DNA of 64,000 bases from an uncultured Bacillota bacterium (GTDB taxonomy: Bacteria; Bacillota_I; Bacilli_A; RF39; UBA660). Positions 25,970-35,283 of this stretch are shown here, in pieces; the stretch's first letter is position 1; the number at the start of each line of letters is the position of its first letter. The stretch covers positions 34,980 to 98,979 of the forward strand of contig ONIZ01000003.1 in NCBI GenBank assembly GCA_900317975.1. The letters run 5' to 3'. The position numbers and the translations under genes were made by a program. The notes beneath the pieces were generated by a model. It saw nothing but the letters and a program-made list of their open reading frames with translations, was not told the origin of the DNA and made no database searches.

Positions 25970-25996
25970 GAAATAAATATACCATTTCGATAAAAT
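25968..25996 (+). promoter_or_regulatory. Promoter of the plus-strand gene at 26013
   Basis: TTGAAA (25968-25973), 17-base spacer, TAAAAT (25991-25996). The transcript would begin only about 10 bases before the ATG at 26013, which argues against the ATGs at 25998 and 26001. Confidence 0.6.
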
Positions 25997-26012
25997 AATG
26001 ATGGGTGTTAAA

Positions 26013-26759
26013 ATGAAGAAATTAAAAATACAATATACTATATTTGTAATGTTCATATGTATAGCATTTGGATCAATAATCTTAACAGAAAAGTTAAGAC
26101 CTATAAGAAATGGTGATATAGATAAAAAATTACAAGTATATATAGAAGAAAAATATAAAGATTTAAAAGAAGAAATAAAAACAGAAGATACATACTACGC
26201 TAATTTAAAATATAATAAAAAAGTAATAAATAAAAATAATAATTATTATTATTTTATGATTTATTATGAAAATAAAAAAATAACTGATACATACAAAAAA
26301 GATTATGTTGAAGGAAAAACTTTCTTAAAACATATTGAAAAAGAAATAAAAAAACAAATAAATGAAAAAGTCAAAGGAAATTATGAAGTAACTATAAATA
26401 CTAAACTAAATAAGTTTAATGATGAAATCAAAGAAAAAATAATAAAAGAAGATAATTTAAAATCATTAAAAATATATAATTTAGAAATTAAATTTAAAAC
26501 TCCATTAGAAGAACAAAATGTAACAAATCAAATAATTGCTAAAATGGATAAACTAGAAAAAAATGGCATTTATCCTAAGACATATTCTATAATAATAACT
26601 GATAAAGAAGATAATACAAAATCAGTGAAAATATCAGGCTTAACTAATGAAATAATTAAGAGTGAGAACTTTATTAACATAATAAGCGATATAATTAATA
26701 ACAATATAGATAGCGAATTAATAAAAGAAAATAATATTCAATATGAATATTTAAATTAG
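26013..26759 (+). CDS. Membrane-anchored protein of unknown function
   Basis: The 248-residue protein has an N-terminal transmembrane anchor (about residues 6-24, TIFVMFICIAFGSIIL). The outer domain is rich in Lys, Ile, Glu and Asn. The pattern IEKEIKKQINEKVKG and NLEIKFKTPLEEQ suggests an alpha/beta fold, but no family was recognised. The ATG at 26013 with GGGTG upstream is preferred over 25998 because the promoter -10 ends at 25996. The HIT gene follows 9 bases later, so the two are co-transcribed, with the PrsA-like gene next in line. Confidence 0.65.
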   Translation: MKKLKIQYTIFVMFICIAFGSIILTEKLRPIRNGDIDKKLQVYIEEKYKDLKEEIKTEDTYYANLKYNKKVINKNNNYYYFMIYYENKKITDTYKKDYVEGKTFLKHIEKEIKKQINEKVKGNYEVTINTKLNKFNDEIKEKIIKEDNLKSLKIYNLEIKFKTPLEEQNVTNQIIAKMDKLEKNGIYPKTYSIIITDKEDNTKSVKISGLTNEIIKSENFINIISDIINNNIDSELIKENNIQYEYLN

Positions 26760-26768
26760 GAGGTATAT

Positions 26769-27161
26769 ATGGAAGATTGTTTATTTTGTAAAATAATAGA
26801 AGGTGAAATTCCTTCAAAAACTATTTATGAAGATGAAATTGTTAAAGTTATGATGGATATAAATCCTATATCAGATGGTCATTTGCTAGTATTACCTAAA
26901 AAACACAATAAAGATTTATTAGATTTAGATGATGAAACAGCTCTACATATTAAAAAGATCATTGTAGAAATACTAATTCCTAAATTAAAGAACAAATTAA
27001 ACTGTGAAGGAGTAACTATTTGTCAAAACAATGGATTAGGTCAAGAAATAAAACATTTTCATGTTCATCTAATACCAAGATATGAAAATGATAATATAAA
27101 TATGAACAGTAAAGAAAATATTGAAAATTTAGAAGAAATATATAATAAATTAATGGACTAA
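26769..27161 (+). CDS. hit: HIT-family nucleotide hydrolase
   Basis: HIT proteins hydrolyse or transfer nucleotide monophosphates, and this 130-residue member is typical of bacterial Hit. Conserved features are CLFCKIIEGEIPSKTIYED at the start, VKVMMDINPISDGHLLVLPKKH in the middle and the catalytic triad HFHVHLIPR (His-x-His-x-His) near residue 100. The FCKI Cys pair (C5, C8) is the usual zinc-like N-terminus. AGGAGG lies 5 bases before the ATG. The physiological substrate is not known. Confidence 0.95.
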   Translation: MEDCLFCKIIEGEIPSKTIYEDEIVKVMMDINPISDGHLLVLPKKHNKDLLDLDDETALHIKKIIVEILIPKLKNKLNCEGVTICQNNGLGQEIKHFHVHLIPRYENDNINMNSKENIENLEEIYNKLMD

Positions 27162-27212
27162 AACTAAAAAATTTGTTAGTATATAATATAGTTTATTAAA
27201 CAGGGAGGATAT

Positions 27213-28208
27213 ATGAATAAGAAAATATTATTAGGAGCAGTTGCTACTCTAGGATTATTAACATTAACTGGATGCGGAAAAAGCGCTGAAGTTGATAGCA
27301 AAAATATTATAGAAATGGATGGAGCTAAAGTAAGTGCTCAAGAGTTCTTTGATGATATCAAAGAAAAACATATAAAAGAATTAATTGATAAGATGGATCA
27401 TAAACTATTAGATGATGAATATAAAGAAACAGATGAAGAAGACAGATATGTTGAAGAACAAATTAATACATTAAAAACAACTTATGCAAATGGTGATGAT
27501 GAAACATTTAAATCAATAATATCTAGTTATTTTGGAGTAGATACAATAAAAGAATTAGAAGATAATATTAGAATTGAATATAAAAGAGAACAAGCAATAA
27601 ATGATTATATTGAAAAAAATATAAGTGATAAAGAAGTTGAAAATTACTATAACACTTACACTTCAGGAGAAATAACAGCTTCACACATTTTAATCAAATC
27701 AGATGCTAAATCAACTGATTCAGCTGAAGCACAAGCTAAAGCAGAAGAAAAAGCTAAAAAAGAAGCAGAAAAAATAATTAAAGAGTTAGAAGATGGAGCA
27801 GATTTTGCAGAATTAGCTAAAAAATACTCAGATGATGAAGCTACTGCTAAAAACGGTGGTTCTCTTGGAAAATTCTCACCTGATGATATGGTTGAACAAT
27901 TTGCCGCAGCAGTTAAAGAATTAAAAGTAAATGAATATACTAAGAAACCAGTAAAAACAACATATGGATATCACATAATATTAAAAACAGCAGAAGATGA
28001 TAAACCAGAATTAAAAGATGCAGAAAAAGATATAAGAGAAAAATTAAGAGAGCAAAAATTAAATTCAGATAAAACATTATATTATAAATCATTAAAAGAA
28101 TTTAGAGAAAGCAAAGGTCTAAAATTCGGAGATACAACAATGAAAAAAGCATATGATGATTATATGGATACCTTAATTAAGAATGCATCTGGAACTACTG
28201 AACAATAA
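27213..28208 (+). CDS. prsA: PrsA-like foldase lipoprotein
   Basis: PrsA is a membrane-anchored peptidyl-prolyl isomerase that helps secreted proteins fold outside the cell. The 331-residue protein has a lipoprotein signal ending in LTLTGC (Cys21), an N-terminal helical chaperone region, a central PpiC rotamase domain (ASHILIKS, DFAELAKKYSDDEATAKNGGSLG, TYGYHIILK) and a helical C-terminus. GGGAGG is 5 bases before the ATG. A shared terminator follows. Clients probably include the abundant surface proteins of this cell, by inference. Confidence 0.93.
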   Translation: MNKKILLGAVATLGLLTLTGCGKSAEVDSKNIIEMDGAKVSAQEFFDDIKEKHIKELIDKMDHKLLDDEYKETDEEDRYVEEQINTLKTTYANGDDETFKSIISSYFGVDTIKELEDNIRIEYKREQAINDYIEKNISDKEVENYYNTYTSGEITASHILIKSDAKSTDSAEAQAKAEEKAKKEAEKIIKELEDGADFAELAKKYSDDEATAKNGGSLGKFSPDDMVEQFAAAVKELKVNEYTKKPVKTTYGYHIILKTAEDDKPELKDAEKDIREKLREQKLNSDKTLYYKSLKEFRESKGLKFGDTTMKKAYDDYMDTLIKNASGTTEQ

Positions 28209-28210
28209 TG

Positions 28211-28240
28211 AAAAAAGCACTATAAGTGCTTTTTATTTTT
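28211..28240. terminator. Bidirectional terminator between prsA and the GT-C-like gene
   Basis: AAAAAGCACT ATA AGTGCTTTTT with T's on both sides serves the two converging genes. Confidence 0.85.
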
Positions 28241-29660
28241 CGTATTTATAAATATAATATCCATCTTTACCCTTATAAACAGGTTTATAATGCTCATTAT
28301 TTTTAAGATAAATAAATATCTGTTGAGAATCATTAACTAAATAATAATCAAATTTATATTTAGAAATTAACTTTTCATATTCACTATGACATATTGAAAT
28401 ATCAATATAATCTTTATAATTATAGTCACTATATAAATCTGCTCTACCATCAATGAACACTTTAATATTATTATAAATTAATTCTCCCCCATCCCCATAT
28501 AGATTAAATAATCTATCAGGTTTAATCTCCTTTATCTTATTAATAGTTTCTTCATTAATTTTTTTCTTATTAACATTAGTAACAATTCTATCAAAAGCAA
28601 ATATAAATAATAATAAATAGAGCGAAGCCAATCCTATAAAAATAAATTCCGTAAATTTATCATCTTTTCTAGCTCCAATATAATAAAATACTATAAAACT
28701 CATAATAATATATGTATATGACCAAAATCTAATACTTTTTAATCCTAAATAAATAGATATTAAAAATAACATTAAATCAATAAATCTTATTTTCTTTTTA
28801 CTAAGTATAAATATCATTAATATAAAGAAAATAAATATATAATACATTAAATGAGAATTATCACTTAAACTAGTATTTCTCCATTCACTTATAGTACTAA
28901 TCATTAAACTATTACCCATATTAATATATGGATAAATAAACATCTTAAAACCATGAGGATTAATATTAACACACAACATACAAACTAAAGCTATTAATAA
29001 AAATACAATTCTTTGTTTAATAGTTTTCTCTTTGCTTTCAATCTTAGTATAATTAAAATCCATAAATGAGATTATAAAAAACAATATCGAAAATACATAA
29101 GGAAGATTACTGCTTCCACCATGAAAGTTTGCCCATAAAATAGTTATTAAAGGTAAAAAATAAATTTTCTTAGAATCAGGATTATCATAATAATCCAGTA
29201 AAAAATAAATAGTTAATCCAAGTAATAAATTACTTATCAAATGAGGTCTAGCAGTCATAAAACTAGATAATAGTAACATCATAGTAAACCATATTAAAGC
29301 AAACACTTTATTAGAATGAATTTTATCTTTATTAACAAAATATATTAATAACATCAAAGGTACCAATAAAATAAGGCAAAAAGCAATTACATGATATTTA
29401 CCAAATATATTATAAAAAATACCGATTACAACCTCACTTAACCATTCATGACTCATCCAATACTTTCCATTAACAAACCAAGAAAAAATATCATGAGATA
29501 AAATCGTATGATTTTCTAACATATATTTTCCAGCAGTTAAATGCCAAAAATGATCAGAATCACTTCTAGTAAATATCATCATACCAAAACAACTACATAT
29601 AATAAAAAATAAAAATATTAAATCATATTTATTTTTTTTAATAAATTTTTTAATCTTCAT
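28233..29660 (-). CDS. Multi-spanning GT-C-like membrane protein
   Basis: The 475-residue membrane protein has about ten to twelve helices. The first outer loop after helix 1 has the pattern RSDSDHFWHLTAGKYML...HDIFSW and WMSHEWLSEV. Acidic-His loops of this kind occur in GT-C-fold glycosyltransferase-like membrane proteins. A smaller soluble C-terminal domain ends in GKDGYYIYKYEK. The donor and acceptor are unknown, so the enzyme call is tentative. The frame stays open from an ATG at 29792, but those 44 codons lie within recX. ATG 29660 has AAAGG upstream and overlaps the recX stop by 11 bases. Confidence 0.7.
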   Translation of the reverse strand: MKIKKFIKKNKYDLIFLFFIICSCFGMMIFTRSDSDHFWHLTAGKYMLENHTILSHDIFSWFVNGKYWMSHEWLSEVVIGIFYNIFGKYHVIAFCLILLVPLMLLIYFVNKDKIHSNKVFALIWFTMMLLLSSFMTARPHLISNLLLGLTIYFLLDYYDNPDSKKIYFLPLITILWANFHGGSSNLPYVFSILFFIISFMDFNYTKIESKEKTIKQRIVFLLIALVCMLCVNINPHGFKMFIYPYINMGNSLMISTISEWRNTSLSDNSHLMYYIFIFFILMIFILSKKKIRFIDLMLFLISIYLGLKSIRFWSYTYIIMSFIVFYYIGARKDDKFTEFIFIGLASLYLLLFIFAFDRIVTNVNKKKINEETINKIKEIKPDRLFNLYGDGGELIYNNIKVFIDGRADLYSDYNYKDYIDISICHSEYEKLISKYKFDYYLVNDSQQIFIYLKNNEHYKPVYKGKDGYYIYKYEK

Positions 29661-30396
29661 AATACATACCTTTCTGATATAATTTTTGTTTAATCTTATA
29701 CTCCAACTCATTTCCTTCATATTTTCTTGATAAACTTTTATATGTTTTGTTATATTCTCTTTGATAAATCTCTTTATCAACTTTAAAATCATATTTAGAT
29801 ATTTCTTCTTTAATAATAGAAGTATAATAACCTAAATTAATAATGCTAGAAGTAATCTTATTCTTAAGAATAATTCCACCCTTAGTTCTATTATTTTTAA
29901 TAAGTTTTTCAATTATTTTATTAATTCTATCTCTTTGTAAAGTTTCATCAAAGATTTTTATATTTTCATCAATAATAGATTCATCTATTCCTTTTTTAAT
30001 TAACTCATTTTTGATCTTATAAGGTCCCCAATTAGTAGTAATAATTTGATTATTAATATAACTAATAGAATAATTATTATCATTTAGATAACCTTGATTA
30101 ATTAAATTATCTACTACTTTATCAATAGTTTCATTATCATATTCTTTACTATAAAGATATTTCTTTGTTTCTTTAATACTTTTATATTTAGTATTAAGAC
30201 TTTTTAAAGCACTATAATAAGCATCATAATAAGAATTATCTTCACGTATTTTAGGAAGTAATTCATCAGAAATATCTTTTTTAATTAATAGTTGATATTT
30301 TAATATAATATCTTCATATAAAGTTAATTCAACATTATTTTCAAGTATAACTTTATATCTACCATTAGTTAGCTTCTTATATTTAATTATATTCAA
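29650..30396 (-). CDS. recX: Regulatory protein RecX
   Basis: RecX binds RecA filaments and limits their activity. The 248-residue protein is built of the repeated three-helix units of RecX, with blocks YYSALKSLNTKYKSIKETKKYL, DNLINQGYLNDNNYSISYI and IKNELIKKGIDESII. The start is TTG at 30396 with AGGGTGA upstream. It sits downstream of rpoZ, not beside recA (41 kb), and overlaps the membrane-protein gene that follows. Loss of RecA control should not follow from position because RecX acts in trans. Confidence 0.92.
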   Translation of the reverse strand: MNIIKYKKLTNGRYKVILENNVELTLYEDIILKYQLLIKKDISDELLPKIREDNSYYDAYYSALKSLNTKYKSIKETKKYLYSKEYDNETIDKVVDNLINQGYLNDNNYSISYINNQIITTNWGPYKIKNELIKKGIDESIIDENIKIFDETLQRDRINKIIEKLIKNNRTKGGIILKNKITSSIINLGYYTSIIKEEISKYDFKVDKEIYQREYNKTYKSLSRKYEGNELEYKIKQKLYQKGMYYED

Positions 30397-30424
30397 GAGA
30401 AATCACCCTAATAGTATTATAAAC

Positions 30425-30455
30425 TAAAAAAAAAAGAAGATAAACCTCTTTATTT
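30425..30455 (-). terminator. Terminator after rpoZ
   Basis: The minus-strand hairpin AAAGAGG / CTTCTTT (one G-T pair) with a ten-T run overlaps the last rpoZ codons. Confidence 0.75.
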
Positions 30456-30650
30456 TTTTATAACTTCTATCAACTGTTCATTAACTTCTTCTAATGCTCT
30501 ACCAATATTCTTTTTACTCTTATACTTATTTTCTGGCATTTGTAAAAAACCAGTTTTAGAAATTTCTTTACTTCTATGAGCTGCTATTAAAACCAATTCA
30601 TATTTAGAATCAACAATATTAAGTAGTTTATCTATAGATGGAAATATCAA
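30450..30650 (-). CDS. rpoZ: RNA polymerase omega subunit
   Basis: Omega (RpoZ) stabilises the beta-prime subunit. The start is TTG at 30650 with GGGAG upstream; the frame runs open further but the extra sequence is not omega-like. The 66-residue protein reads IFPSIDKLLNIVDSKYELVLIAA, the core of omega, then RSKEI and a C-terminal NIGRALEEVNEQLIEV. The PSIDxLL and SKYELV segments and the ALEEV end are the family signature. It lies between ffh and recX, an unusual position since it often neighbours gmk. It is short but complete. Confidence 0.88.
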   Translation of the reverse strand: MIFPSIDKLLNIVDSKYELVLIAAHRSKEISKTGFLQMPENKYKSKKNIGRALEEVNEQLIEVIKK

Positions 30651-30720
30651 AATATCACACTCCCTAATATAATAATAGTTTGTAATATTTTTATAATCAA
30701 TATTATTTACGTAATTAGAC

Positions 30721-30746
30721 AAAAAAACACTAAATAATTTAGTGTC
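30721..30746 (-). terminator. Terminator after ffh
   Basis: The minus-strand stem ACACTAAA / TTTAGTGT with loop TTA, followed by seven T's. Confidence 0.85.
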
Positions 30747-30753
30747 TTATATT

Positions 30754-32061
30754 CTAAAATGGCATTTTAAAATTACCATTAGAGAATTGTTTCATCATCT
30801 TTTTCATTTGCTCAAATTGTTCTAATAATCTATTTACTTCTTGAACAGAAGTACCACTACCTTTAGCAATTCTAGTCTTTCTACTAGCTTTAATAATATT
30901 AGGGTTACGTCTTTCCTCAATAGTCATTGATAAAACTATAGCTTCAATTCTACCCATTTGTTTAGGATCAACTTTAACTTTATCTAGACCAGCCTTCCTT
31001 GCACCAGGAATCAATTTAATTAAATTTTCAAGTGGTCCTAATCTTCTCATTTGTTTCATAGAAGATAAGAAATCTTCTAAATCAAATTTACCTTGTTGCA
31101 TTCTTTTGGCAGTCTTCTCAGCTTCTTTTTCATCTATAGATTCACTAGCTTTTTCTACTAAAGAAATAACATCTCCCATACCAAGAATTCTTCCAGCCAT
31201 TCTTTCAGGATCAAATGTATCAAGACCATCTAATTTTTCACTAACACCTATAAATTTAATAGGAACATTAGTTAAATGTCTAACAGATAAAGCGACACCT
31301 CCACGAGTATCACCATCTAACTTTGTTAAAATTACTCCAGTTAAGTTCAACTTTTCATTGAATCCATTAATAACATTGATAGCATCTTGTCCCATCATAG
31401 AATCTATAACAAGTAATGTCTCATTAACTTTAATACTATCTTGAATATTAATTAACTCATCCATTAACTCTTCATCTATTTGTAATCTACCTGCAGTATC
31501 TATTAATACATAATCAAAACCATTTTCTTTAGCATATTCTAAAGCATCTTTAACTATTTCTACAGGATCTTTCTTACCCTCTTCAAACACTTCAATATTA
31601 AGTTCTTTACCAAGTTGTTTTAATTGATCTATCGCAGCAGGTCTATATACATCACCAGCTACTAATAAAGGTTTCTTCTTTTCTTTCTTTCTTAGATATA
31701 AACCTAATTTAGCAATAGTAGTAGTTTTACCAGAACCCTGAAGACCAACTAACATTAATACACTAGGTTTACCAGAAACATATAAAGGTGAAGAGTCTCC
31801 TCCAAGTAATTCAACTAGTTCATCTTTAACTATTTTAACAAACATGTCTCCAGGATTAATACTCTTTTTAACCTCAGTACCTAGAGCTTTTTCTTTAACA
31901 GAATTAGTAAATTCTTTAACTACTTTATAATTAACATCTGCTTCTAAAAGTGCAAGTCTAATTTCTCGCATCATAGAATCAATGTTATCTTCTGTAATCA
32001 TTCCATAGCCCTTAATTTTATTAAGAGCATTTTGTAATCTATCTCCTAAATCTTCAAACAT
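30754..32061 (-). CDS. ffh: Signal recognition particle GTPase Ffh
   Basis: Ffh binds signal sequences and the SRP RNA and, with FtsY, targets membrane proteins to SecYEG. The 435-residue protein has the N-domain, the G-domain with GLQGSGKTTTIAKL (about 106), DTAGRL and TKLDGDTRGG, and the Met-rich M-domain ending LLEQFEQMKKMMKQF. AGGTGA precedes the ATG. A HerA-like gene and ylxM lie between this gene and ftsY. SRP RNA was not found in the window. Confidence 0.98.
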   Translation of the reverse strand: MFEDLGDRLQNALNKIKGYGMITEDNIDSMMREIRLALLEADVNYKVVKEFTNSVKEKALGTEVKKSINPGDMFVKIVKDELVELLGGDSSPLYVSGKPSVLMLVGLQGSGKTTTIAKLGLYLRKKEKKKPLLVAGDVYRPAAIDQLKQLGKELNIEVFEEGKKDPVEIVKDALEYAKENGFDYVLIDTAGRLQIDEELMDELINIQDSIKVNETLLVIDSMMGQDAINVINGFNEKLNLTGVILTKLDGDTRGGVALSVRHLTNVPIKFIGVSEKLDGLDTFDPERMAGRILGMGDVISLVEKASESIDEKEAEKTAKRMQQGKFDLEDFLSSMKQMRRLGPLENLIKLIPGARKAGLDKVKVDPKQMGRIEAIVLSMTIEERRNPNIIKASRKTRIAKGSGTSVQEVNRLLEQFEQMKKMMKQFSNGNFKMPF

Positions 32062-32101
32062 AAAATCACCTAGTACTTATTATAACTGATTTTTTAACAA
32101 A

Positions 32102-32127
32102 GAAAAAGTAGAAGATAAACTTCTACT
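32102..32127 (-). terminator. Terminator after the HerA-like gene
   Basis: The minus-strand stem AGTAGAAG / CTTCTACT with loop TTTAT and a T-run overlaps the gene's end. Confidence 0.8.
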
Positions 32128-34618
32128 CATTGAATTCATCAAATCCATTATCATTATCAGAATCATCTGTTTCATCTAAAGATAAATCAGTTCCACTCTC
32201 TTCACTTTTTGCAGGAGCTAATAATAATTCAGGCTCAGCAAAAGATTCATTAGAATTATCTTTTAATAATTTTGCATTTCCTTCTTGAATACTTCCTAAA
32301 GAAGTAGCATTTAAATCAAAAGCGTTATTCTTTTTATTATCATTTGAATTGCCACTTCCATTTACATCTACCAAAGGAACTCCTGTATCAGTCTTAGGTA
32401 CATTTTCTAACGGAGTAAGTGATGGTTCACTAGAATTACCACCATTTTCAGGTAAATCAATTAATGGTTTTTCTAATTCAACAACAGGCTCATCACTACC
32501 TCCAACTAATGGAACTCCCGTATCAGTCTTAGGCATATTATTGTTATTTGGAACACTAGATCCTCCAACTAATGGAACTCCTGTATCTGTAGTTGGAACA
32601 CCATTATTATTAGAATTATTATTTGAATCTGTCTTTACATCCACTAGAGGAACTCCTGTGTCTGTAGTTGGTCCACCATTAGATTCACTCTTCTTAGTAT
32701 CTTCTTTTAAAGCAACAAATTCATTTTGTACAACATCAACTAGATTAACATTAGCATCTTGAATACCATTCATATTAAATCCAGTCTTTAAATCACTAGG
32801 AATTGTTGGATTAAGAATAGTTCCACCACCATTTGGACCACCAGCACTTCTAACGTTATTAGAACCATTACCCTTCCAAATCTCAACTACATTAGCATTT
32901 CCACTCCATGGAGCAGGATTAGGCATTTCCATCCTAACTATTAAAGGAATTCTAAATCCTAGACCAAACCCTAAACAAGTACCAGATTGTAAAGTTTTTT
33001 GCTTTTCAACAATTTCATCACTAATATTAGGAACCATCTTTCTAATGTATTCAACATCTACAGGGTGGTTCATCTTAAATATTAAGAAATTACTACATTG
33101 AGAAATAACAGTATCTGAAAGTTCTACAGGTCTTTGAGAAATTAATCCTAAGATAACTCCATATTTACGACCTTCTTTAGCAATTCTTTCAAATATATTA
33201 TAACCAATTAAGAATCTATCTGTATCGTTTTGAATATATCTATGAGCTTCTTCAACAATAATATGGAATGGAATAGATGCTCTATTCTTTAATCCTTTAG
33301 CAAATTCAAAAACTAATCTTGAATAAACCTTAGTTATAACTTTCGCAAAATCATCATCTACATCATCTAAATTTATATTAATAATTTGATATTTCTTACC
33401 ATTATTTAATATTAATGAACTTAAGAAATCTTCTAATGAAACATATTCCTTAACATCAAAGAATTTAGCATTAGTACCTACTATTAATGCATGTAATCTA
33501 ACTCTAATAGTTACAGCATCACCATAAGTATTAGTATTTCTTAACCATCCTTCACTAATTAAAGTAAAGTTTAAAGCTTTTTCTAATGTATCTAGCGTGT
33601 AATAAACACCAGGCTTAGGCTCATAATCATCAAATTTTTCATTTATAAATGAAGTAACATACTCAGTAAGTAAAACACTCTCACTAAATTGTCCTTTATT
33701 ATCAATTAAGAAACATTCTCTAAATTTTCTTGTATAACCAATTCCTGCTACAGGTGCCTCTAAATTAAATTGAGGAGTTGAACAACTAGCTAAAATAGAA
33801 AAGATTTCATTTCTCTTATTAGGACTAGTCTCATTAGTATAAAGAATTGTCATAATAGCTTTTGCTATCAAGTGATTTTTATATTTATTAGCATCCATAT
33901 CTTTTTGACTAAAGATTAGTGCTAATTTTAACATTCTTTCAATTATAGGTAATTGTGAATGTGAAGTACATTGTAATAATAAAGCCAAATCTTGAGCATT
34001 CAATAAATATATAGGAAGTCTTAATTTTTCACCTACATTATCTGTTTCATTAGTAGTGATAAATCTATAATGATAATTAGGATTAATAGTACTTAAATTA
34101 CTAAATGCATTGTAATATTCACCAGAAGAATCAAATAGTAATATATTAGCTTTATATGGATATAATCTTTGATCATGAAACATATTTTGAAATAATCTAG
34201 TTACACCACAAGATTTACCTGATCCAGTATTACCAAATATAGCAAAATGGTTACTAAAGAAATTATTAACATCTAAATATACAGGAAAACCATCATAAAA
34301 AGGACTATTTCCTAGTTTCATAAATCCATCAGTATCATTACCACATACCATAGGAATTTCATTTTGTTCAATAACTCTAACTTTAGAATCAATACTAGGT
34401 TTTCTAAGAGTACCAGAAACAACTTTATTATCGACAATTTCTCCTAAAAATCTAGCTTTAACTAAATCACCATCTAAATCATCTACTTCTCCTAAGATTT
34501 TCTTTTTATCATCTTCAAAAATAAGATGTAAGTTCATTAAGTTCATAGTAATATTAGCTGCATCATTTAGTTTTACTGTACAACCTTTATCATCAATAAA
34601 AACAATCCTATCAAACAT
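32123..34618 (-). CDS. HerA-like ATPase with C-terminal TDTGVPLV repeats
   Basis: HerA-like (DUF87) ATPases are hexameric DNA translocases. The 831-residue protein has a small N-terminal domain, Walker A FGNTGSGKS (about 150), a Walker B-type FHIIVEEAHRYI (about 456-466), and an ISQR(P) motif after it (GLISQRPVELSDTVISQC). From about 600 the sequence is low-complexity Asn/Gly/Ser with four copies of TDTGVPLV (about 650-750) joined by spacers. Nothing like a nuclease partner (NurA) is next to it. ATG 34618 has GGGGA 6 bases upstream; the ATG 6 bases earlier directly abuts that site. The partner and process are unknown. Confidence 0.8.
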   Translation of the reverse strand: MFDRIVFIDDKGCTVKLNDAANITMNLMNLHLIFEDDKKKILGEVDDLDGDLVKARFLGEIVDNKVVSGTLRKPSIDSKVRVIEQNEIPMVCGNDTDGFMKLGNSPFYDGFPVYLDVNNFFSNHFAIFGNTGSGKSCGVTRLFQNMFHDQRLYPYKANILLFDSSGEYYNAFSNLSTINPNYHYRFITTNETDNVGEKLRLPIYLLNAQDLALLLQCTSHSQLPIIERMLKLALIFSQKDMDANKYKNHLIAKAIMTILYTNETSPNKRNEIFSILASCSTPQFNLEAPVAGIGYTRKFRECFLIDNKGQFSESVLLTEYVTSFINEKFDDYEPKPGVYYTLDTLEKALNFTLISEGWLRNTNTYGDAVTIRVRLHALIVGTNAKFFDVKEYVSLEDFLSSLILNNGKKYQIININLDDVDDDFAKVITKVYSRLVFEFAKGLKNRASIPFHIIVEEAHRYIQNDTDRFLIGYNIFERIAKEGRKYGVILGLISQRPVELSDTVISQCSNFLIFKMNHPVDVEYIRKMVPNISDEIVEKQKTLQSGTCLGFGLGFRIPLIVRMEMPNPAPWSGNANVVEIWKGNGSNNVRSAGGPNGGGTILNPTIPSDLKTGFNMNGIQDANVNLVDVVQNEFVALKEDTKKSESNGGPTTDTGVPLVDVKTDSNNNSNNNGVPTTDTGVPLVGGSSVPNNNNMPKTDTGVPLVGGSDEPVVELEKPLIDLPENGGNSSEPSLTPLENVPKTDTGVPLVDVNGSGNSNDNKKNNAFDLNATSLGSIQEGNAKLLKDNSNESFAEPELLLAPAKSEESGTDLSLDETDDSDNDNGFDEFNE

Positions 34619-34691
34619 AGACATTCCCCTTTTTACTATACTCTATAATAAATTATAACTTTAAATAAGAAAATAAACAAGAAAAAATAAA

Positions 34692-34718
34692 ATAAAAGAC
34701 CAAAAACTGGTCCTTTAT
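34692..34718 (-). terminator. Terminator after ylxM
   Basis: The minus-strand hairpin AAAGGACCA / TGGTCTTTT with loop GTTTT and T's. Confidence 0.75.
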
Positions 34719-34733
34719 TTTAAATAATTTTAT

Positions 34734-35027
34734 CTACAATAATTGTTCTAATTCTTTTACAATCTTTTCATCATTAATATTACTTATTAATTCTTGTATT
34801 TTAGTATTTTTTTCATATATATGTAATATACTCTCTAATTCTTTTAATTTATCTGTTCCATATTTTAATTGCTTAAATATAGCGTTTCTACTTACATCAT
34901 ACTTTGAAGCTATTTCACCATAACTAAGATTATCAAAATAATAATCTCTAAAATAATCTTGTTGTTTATCAGTTAATAACTCCCCATATATATCAAATAA
35001 ATCATTTAAATAAACTACTTCATCCAT
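34734..35027 (-). CDS. ylxM: YlxM/UPF0122 helix-turn-helix protein
   Basis: YlxM is a small helix-turn-helix protein linked to the SRP pathway. The 97-residue protein has the sigma-70 region-4-like core LTDKQQDYFRDYYFDNLSY then GEIASKYDVSRNAIFKQLKYG (about 18-60) and an acidic C-terminus. GGAGA precedes ATG 35027. It lies between a small membrane protein and the HerA-like gene, close to ftsY and ffh, the usual setting. A role in SRP function is taken from the family's genomic context rather than direct evidence here. Confidence 0.9.
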   Translation of the reverse strand: MDEVVYLNDLFDIYGELLTDKQQDYFRDYYFDNLSYGEIASKYDVSRNAIFKQLKYGTDKLKELESILHIYEKNTKIQELISNINDEKIVKELEQLL

Positions 35028-35037
35028 AAACAATCTC

Positions 35038-35283
35038 CTATACTAACATAAATATAAATATTACAATAAAGACAATTGAAAAAAATAAATATAAATAGGT
35101 AATAAAACTTCTTCTTTTAAGAATCATATTATTTACAAACATAAAGAAAAATGAAATACCAACCATAAATTCAAATGCGCTAAAATATTTAGAATTGAAA
35201 AAATACATAACCGCTAAAACAAACGTTGCTAAAACAACTAATATTTGAGTTACAAAAAATATATTACTAAAAATTTTCTTCAT
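35038..35283 (-). CDS. Small membrane protein between ftsY and ylxM
   Basis: The 81-residue protein has three hydrophobic segments (about 8-27, 36-53, 60-80) with Lys/Arg at the turn (LKRRSF). No family was recognised. It starts directly at the ftsY stop and ends 10 bases before ylxM, so it is co-transcribed with SRP genes. The small size and dense hydrophobicity make its function impossible to assign from sequence. Confidence 0.65.
   Translation of the reverse strand: MKKIFSNIFFVTQILVVLATFVLAVMYFFNSKYFSAFEFMVGISFFFMFVNNMILKRRSFITYLYLFFSIVFIVIFIFMLV

Noticed and set aside
32340..32700. The repeats as a possible CRISPR array
   Set aside because: The copies are in frame within a coding region, vary at wobble positions and have uneven protein-coding spacers.
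32349..32762. 137-codon plus-strand frame with Gly/Thr/Pro repeats
   Set aside because: It is the antisense of the TDTGVPLV repeat region of the HerA-like gene.
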